Assembly (NCBI GenBank): GCA_023404675.1
Contig: JAEYAW010000031.1
Location: 248,001-312,000 of the forward strand
Direction: 5' to 3'
Source: Pseudomonadota bacterium
GTDB taxonomy: Bacteria > Pseudomonadota > Alphaproteobacteria > Rhizobiales > Xanthobacteraceae
DNA: 64,000 bases
The position numbers were made by a program, and so were the translations under genes. Of the stretch, positions 61,318 to 64,000 are shown piece after piece; the stretch's first letter is position 1; every line of letters begins with the position of its first letter. Under the pieces are notes generated by a model. It was not told where the DNA came from. It saw only the letters and a program-made list of their open reading frames with translations, and made no database searches.

Positions 61318-62025
61318 ATGGCCGCCAGCACCAAGACATCAGAACCCTCGCCCTGGGCGCCATTCGAGGACCGCCGTCGCGCCCGAGACGAGAAGAAGCA
61401 CGCGGTGCTGCGGGTCGCGGCGCAGCTTTTTCTTGAGGTCGGCTATCACCGCACCACGCTGAACGAGGTGGCGGCGCGTCTCAACATCACAAAGCCCGCG
61501 CTTTACAACTATTTCGGCAGCAAAGAGGAAATTCTCGACGAATGCTACCAGCTCGGCCAGCAATTGGTCGACGAGGTGATCGCAGCCATCGAGCGGGAAG
61601 GCGGAGACGGGCTCGGCAAGCTGCGCAAGTTCATCCGCGCCTATGCCCGGATGATGACGATGGATTTCGGCATGTGTCTGGTGCGGCTGGACGACCGGGA
61701 ATTGTCCGCCGAAGCCTACGCCCGCGTCCGCGCCGGCAAGCGCAAGGACGACCATGTGTTCCGCAGCTATATCAAGGAAGGCATCGCGGATGGATCGATC
61801 CTGCCATGCGATCCGAAACTGTCGACCTATGCCATTGCCGGCTCGCTGAACTGGATCGGCCACTGGTATCGGCCGCAAGGCGGCTATTCACCCGAGGATG
61901 TCGCCGACGAGTTCGCGATCCGCCTGACCGAAGGACTTGCCGCGCAGCGTGCGGTCACTCCGGGCAAGAAAGCCGCGCCCAAACGCAGGAAATCCGCTGC
62001 CGGATCGCCCGGAAACAGACGCTGA
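61318..62025 (+). CDS. TetR/AcrR-family regulator
   Basis: A 235-residue repressor. The HTH is TTLNEVAARLNITKPALYNYF (residues about 48-68 of the N-terminal domain); the C-terminal ligand domain resembles acyl-CoA-responsive TetR proteins. A Lys/Arg-rich tail follows (KKAAPKRRKSA). GAAGGTG precedes the ATG. It probably controls the acyl-CoA operons by binding the divergent promoter at 57.1 kb. Confidence 0.88.
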   Translation: MAASTKTSEPSPWAPFEDRRRARDEKKHAVLRVAAQLFLEVGYHRTTLNEVAARLNITKPALYNYFGSKEEILDECYQLGQQLVDEVIAAIEREGGDGLGKLRKFIRAYARMMTMDFGMCLVRLDDRELSAEAYARVRAGKRKDDHVFRSYIKEGIADGSILPCDPKLSTYAIAGSLNWIGHWYRPQGGYSPEDVADEFAIRLTEGLAAQRAVTPGKKAAPKRRKSAAGSPGNRR

Positions 62026-62111
62026 CGTCAGCAGCCTGCGGGAGGACACAACTGCGATCCAAACCAGCTCCGAATAATCATACGACCCGCGCATCACCTG
62101 GCTGTGGGTCT

Positions 62112-62147
62112 TAGAAAAAGCGCGCCCATGAGAAGCATGGACGCGCT
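62112..62147 (-). terminator. Intrinsic terminator of the PmtA-like gene
   Basis: A stem AGCGCG-x-CCATG (62119-62130) and CATGG-x-CGCGCT (62136-62147), with one internal mismatch and a 5-base loop. Read on the minus strand it is followed by T residues (62115-62118). It lies 36 bases past the stop of the minus-strand methyltransferase gene and also ends the region after the TetR gene. Confidence 0.75.
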
Positions 62148-62182
62148 CTGATTTCGCTGTCCGCGACCGCGATCAGTCAGCT

Positions 62183-62785
62183 CTATTTCGATAGGCGCCG
62201 ACCGGGAAGCTGCGGACGCTGGCGGATGCGATACACGGACGCCGGAGGAATATTGAAAGCGGTCCGCCCGACAAGGCTTGCCTTCAACCCCAAGCGATCG
62301 AGGATCGGACGCGGCACCGGACAGCGCGGGCCGTAGGTAAACTGATAGAAGGTGCCGCCCTCGCGCATATGTTGAAAAGCGCCGGCCAGGATGGCCATGA
62401 CCGCGCGCGGCGACATCGACAGGAGCGGAAGGCCACTCACAACTGCCGCCGCGGGTGCCATGAACAGTCCGTAATGCGAAAGCTGGCGCGCGTCCATCCA
62501 CAGCACTTTCGCCCCCGGGAAACGCTGCTGCAGCAGGCGCATGAAATCTGAACCGTACTCAATCAGCAGCAAGTCGTGCTCAGGCACGCCGCGCTCGAGC
62601 AGCGCTTTGGTGAAAATGCCAGTGCCGGGCCCGAGTTCGATCACCGGCCCCGCACCGGGCACAATCTCTTGTGTCATGAGCCGCGCCAGCGACTGACCGG
62701 ATGGCGCGATGGCGGAGACTTGCCTCGGATTGGAGACATACGAGCGGAAGAACTGGAAAAAGTCCGCGACGGCGGTGGCGTTCAT
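62183..62785 (-). CDS. PmtA-like phospholipid N-methyltransferase
   Basis: A 200-residue membrane-associated class I methyltransferase. The start FFQFFRSYVSNPRQVSAIAPS, motif I VIELGPGTGIFTKALL and GLPLLSMSP are typical of rhizobial PmtA, which makes phosphatidylcholine by methylating phosphatidylethanolamine. The start is ATG 62785 with GAGA upstream; ATG 62803 is an alternative. The SDR gene ends just upstream, so the two may be co-transcribed. Another small-molecule methyltransferase is possible. Confidence 0.8.
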   Translation of the reverse strand: MNATAVADFFQFFRSYVSNPRQVSAIAPSGQSLARLMTQEIVPGAGPVIELGPGTGIFTKALLERGVPEHDLLLIEYGSDFMRLLQQRFPGAKVLWMDARQLSHYGLFMAPAAAVVSGLPLLSMSPRAVMAILAGAFQHMREGGTFYQFTYGPRCPVPRPILDRLGLKASLVGRTAFNIPPASVYRIRQRPQLPGRRLSK

Positions 62786-62810
62786 CACGATTCTCGCGTG
62801 CATTCGAGGG

Positions 62811-63659
62811 TCAGGATGCGATGTTATGTTGCTGCGCTTCACCTTGGGCGGAGCGCGACAGCGTCTCCCACGCTTCCCAGGTTGCAAGACGCTCGGCGAA
62901 GGCGGCCCGGGCGCTCGGCAGACCTTCGGTACCGACGAAGAACCGCAGCGGCGGATTCTCGGCATCAACGATCTTCAGAACGGCGTCCACCGTCGCTTGC
63001 GGATCGCCAAACTGGGTCCTCGCACCTGCCGCGAACACTTCGGCCCGGATCGCACTATAGGCCTCAAGGGTCGGCGCGATCCGCAGGGAAGCCATGCTGG
63101 CAAAGCTCGTCGCGTAGGCGCCCGGCTCCAGCAGCGTCACCTTGATCCCAAAGCTTTTGACCTCCTGAGCAAGGCTGTCATGCATCGCTTCGAACGCGAA
63201 TTTTGAAGCGTGATAGAAGCCGGTGACCGGGCCTGCAACAATTCCTGCGACACTGGAGACACCGATAATATGGCCGCTGCGCTGGCGCCGCAGGATCGGA
63301 AGCGCCGCCTGAATGACCCGGAGTGCACCAAAGAAATTGGTGTCGAACTCGGCGCGCACATCGGTCTCGTCGGCTTCCTCGACCGCGCCCACCAGAGCGT
63401 AGCCTGCGTTATTGAGTACGACATCCAGCCTTCCAAAATGTCCGCAGGCCTTGGTGACGGCATTGCGAACCGCATGAGCATTGGTCACGTCGAGGGCCAG
63501 CGGCAGCACGGCCTCGCCATGAATCTCTGCAAGATCGGCCACGTCGGCCAGGACGCGCGCGGTGGCGGCGACCTTGTCGCCGCGCCTGAGCGCCGCCTCA
63601 GCCCAGATACGGCCAAAGCCGCGGGATGCACCGGTGATGAACCAGACCTTGCCTGACAT
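62811..63659 (-). CDS. SDR family oxidoreductase
   Basis: A 282-residue classical SDR: TGASRGFGRIWAEAAL, NNAGYALVG, catalytic Ser in GVSSVAG and YHASK. The set with EPGAYATSF is usual for NADP-dependent SDRs of unknown substrate. AAGGATATCGC precedes the ATG at 63659. The methyltransferase gene begins just beyond its stop. Confidence 0.88.
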   Translation of the reverse strand: MSGKVWFITGASRGFGRIWAEAALRRGDKVAATARVLADVADLAEIHGEAVLPLALDVTNAHAVRNAVTKACGHFGRLDVVLNNAGYALVGAVEEADETDVRAEFDTNFFGALRVIQAALPILRRQRSGHIIGVSSVAGIVAGPVTGFYHASKFAFEAMHDSLAQEVKSFGIKVTLLEPGAYATSFASMASLRIAPTLEAYSAIRAEVFAAGARTQFGDPQATVDAVLKIVDAENPPLRFFVGTEGLPSARAAFAERLATWEAWETLSRSAQGEAQQHNIAS

Positions 63660-63793
63660 GCGATATCCTTAGAGTGGGTGACTCGACGTTCAGCAAAACG
63701 CTTTAGGTCCGTCATACGGCCGAAGCTGCCGGGCGACACTGGCAAATCCCGCCAATGGGATTGCAACAGGCGCCAAAGACGGCGCGAGCGGTT

Positions 63794-64000
63794 TCACCGT
63801 TTCAGCCGGTAGACAAAGTATGGTTGATGCGCGAGCAGCCGCGCTTTATCGGGTGGTCCTGCGAGTTGGCCCATATAGGCGGAGAGCCCGCTGTCGGTGA
63901 AATAGAGCGAATTGTCCGGCCCCACGGCCACGCCGTCGGCCCAAATCACATCCCGCGAGCGCACGAGAGTCCTGGTCTTTCTGGTGTTGAGATCGAACGC
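63794..64000 (-). CDS. C-terminal fragment of an MRJP/SMP-30-like beta-propeller protein
   Basis: The frame enters from the right edge and encodes the last 68 residues. The segment IWADGVAVGPDNSLYFTDSG is a propeller blade like those of SMP-30/gluconolactonases and bacterial major royal jelly (yellow)-like proteins. The ending PYFVYRLKR fits the latter. The rest lies outside the window, so substrate and signal peptide cannot be judged. Confidence 0.65.
   Translation of the reverse strand, partial: AFDLNTRKTRTLVRSRDVIWADGVAVGPDNSLYFTDSGLSAYMGQLAGPPDKARLLAHQPYFVYRLKR

Overview
The window is about 64 kb of GC-rich, densely coding DNA. Gene content and order suggest an alphaproteobacterium of the Bradyrhizobium/Afipia/Rhodopseudomonas group: PmtA-like phospholipid methyltransferase, Ssu sulfonate genes, a CusF/multicopper oxidase set, and dispersed GC-rich intergenic palindromes. 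The genus is inference; there is no rRNA or other decisive marker. No phage genes, transposases or CRISPR arrays were seen.

1-19.1 kb is a surface-glycan region. A minus-strand operon (8898 down to 1778) carries a DprE1-like oxidase, a DprE2-like reductase, an NAD-dependent epimerase, an FAD-dependent oxidoreductase, a SAM methyltransferase, a GtrA flippase-like protein and a HAD-UbiA fusion. This matches the polyprenyl-phosphate-arabinose (DPA) pathway known from mycobacteria. Divergent from it are gmd, a GT4 glycosyltransferase and a two-component ABC glycan exporter. Nearby are a partial GT9 gene, a TylF-type methyltransferase, a Nudix hydrolase, a two-domain methyltransferase/dioxygenase-like protein, a secreted metzincin protease and a polytopic protein resembling GT-C glycosyltransferases, which could use the polyprenyl-phosphate sugar.

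19.1-24.4 kb holds a phosphoketolase and a type II P-type ATPase whose DKTGT motif is altered.

24.6-39.3 kb is a selenocysteine/formate island. A membrane-bound, Tat-exported formate dehydrogenase (alpha with an in-frame UGA plus a SECIS hairpin, beta, gamma) is followed on the same strand by fdhE, selA, selB and the selC tRNA. selD is about 4 kb beyond the dehydrogenase start, on the other strand, after a TlpA-like thioredoxin gene and a transglutaminase-like gene. Between them sit a divergent FMN-binding protein gene and a MocR regulator gene. Together these supply all four core Sec factors (SelA, SelB, SelC, SelD) and one Sec client.

39.4-43.6 kb has an AraC regulator, an aldehyde dehydrogenase and a Tat-exported GMC oxidoreductase, probably an alcohol/aldehyde oxidation unit. 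43.9-48.0 kb is a copper-handling group (His-rich exported protein, lipoprotein, TolC-like protein, multicopper oxidase, CusF-like protein). 48.3-53.8 kb is an alkanesulfonate uptake and desulfonation operon with two SsuA paralogues. 54.2-62.0 kb is an acyl-CoA degradation locus with divergent operons and a TetR regulator. The right end has a PmtA-like methyltransferase, an SDR and a partial MRJP/SMP-30-like gene.
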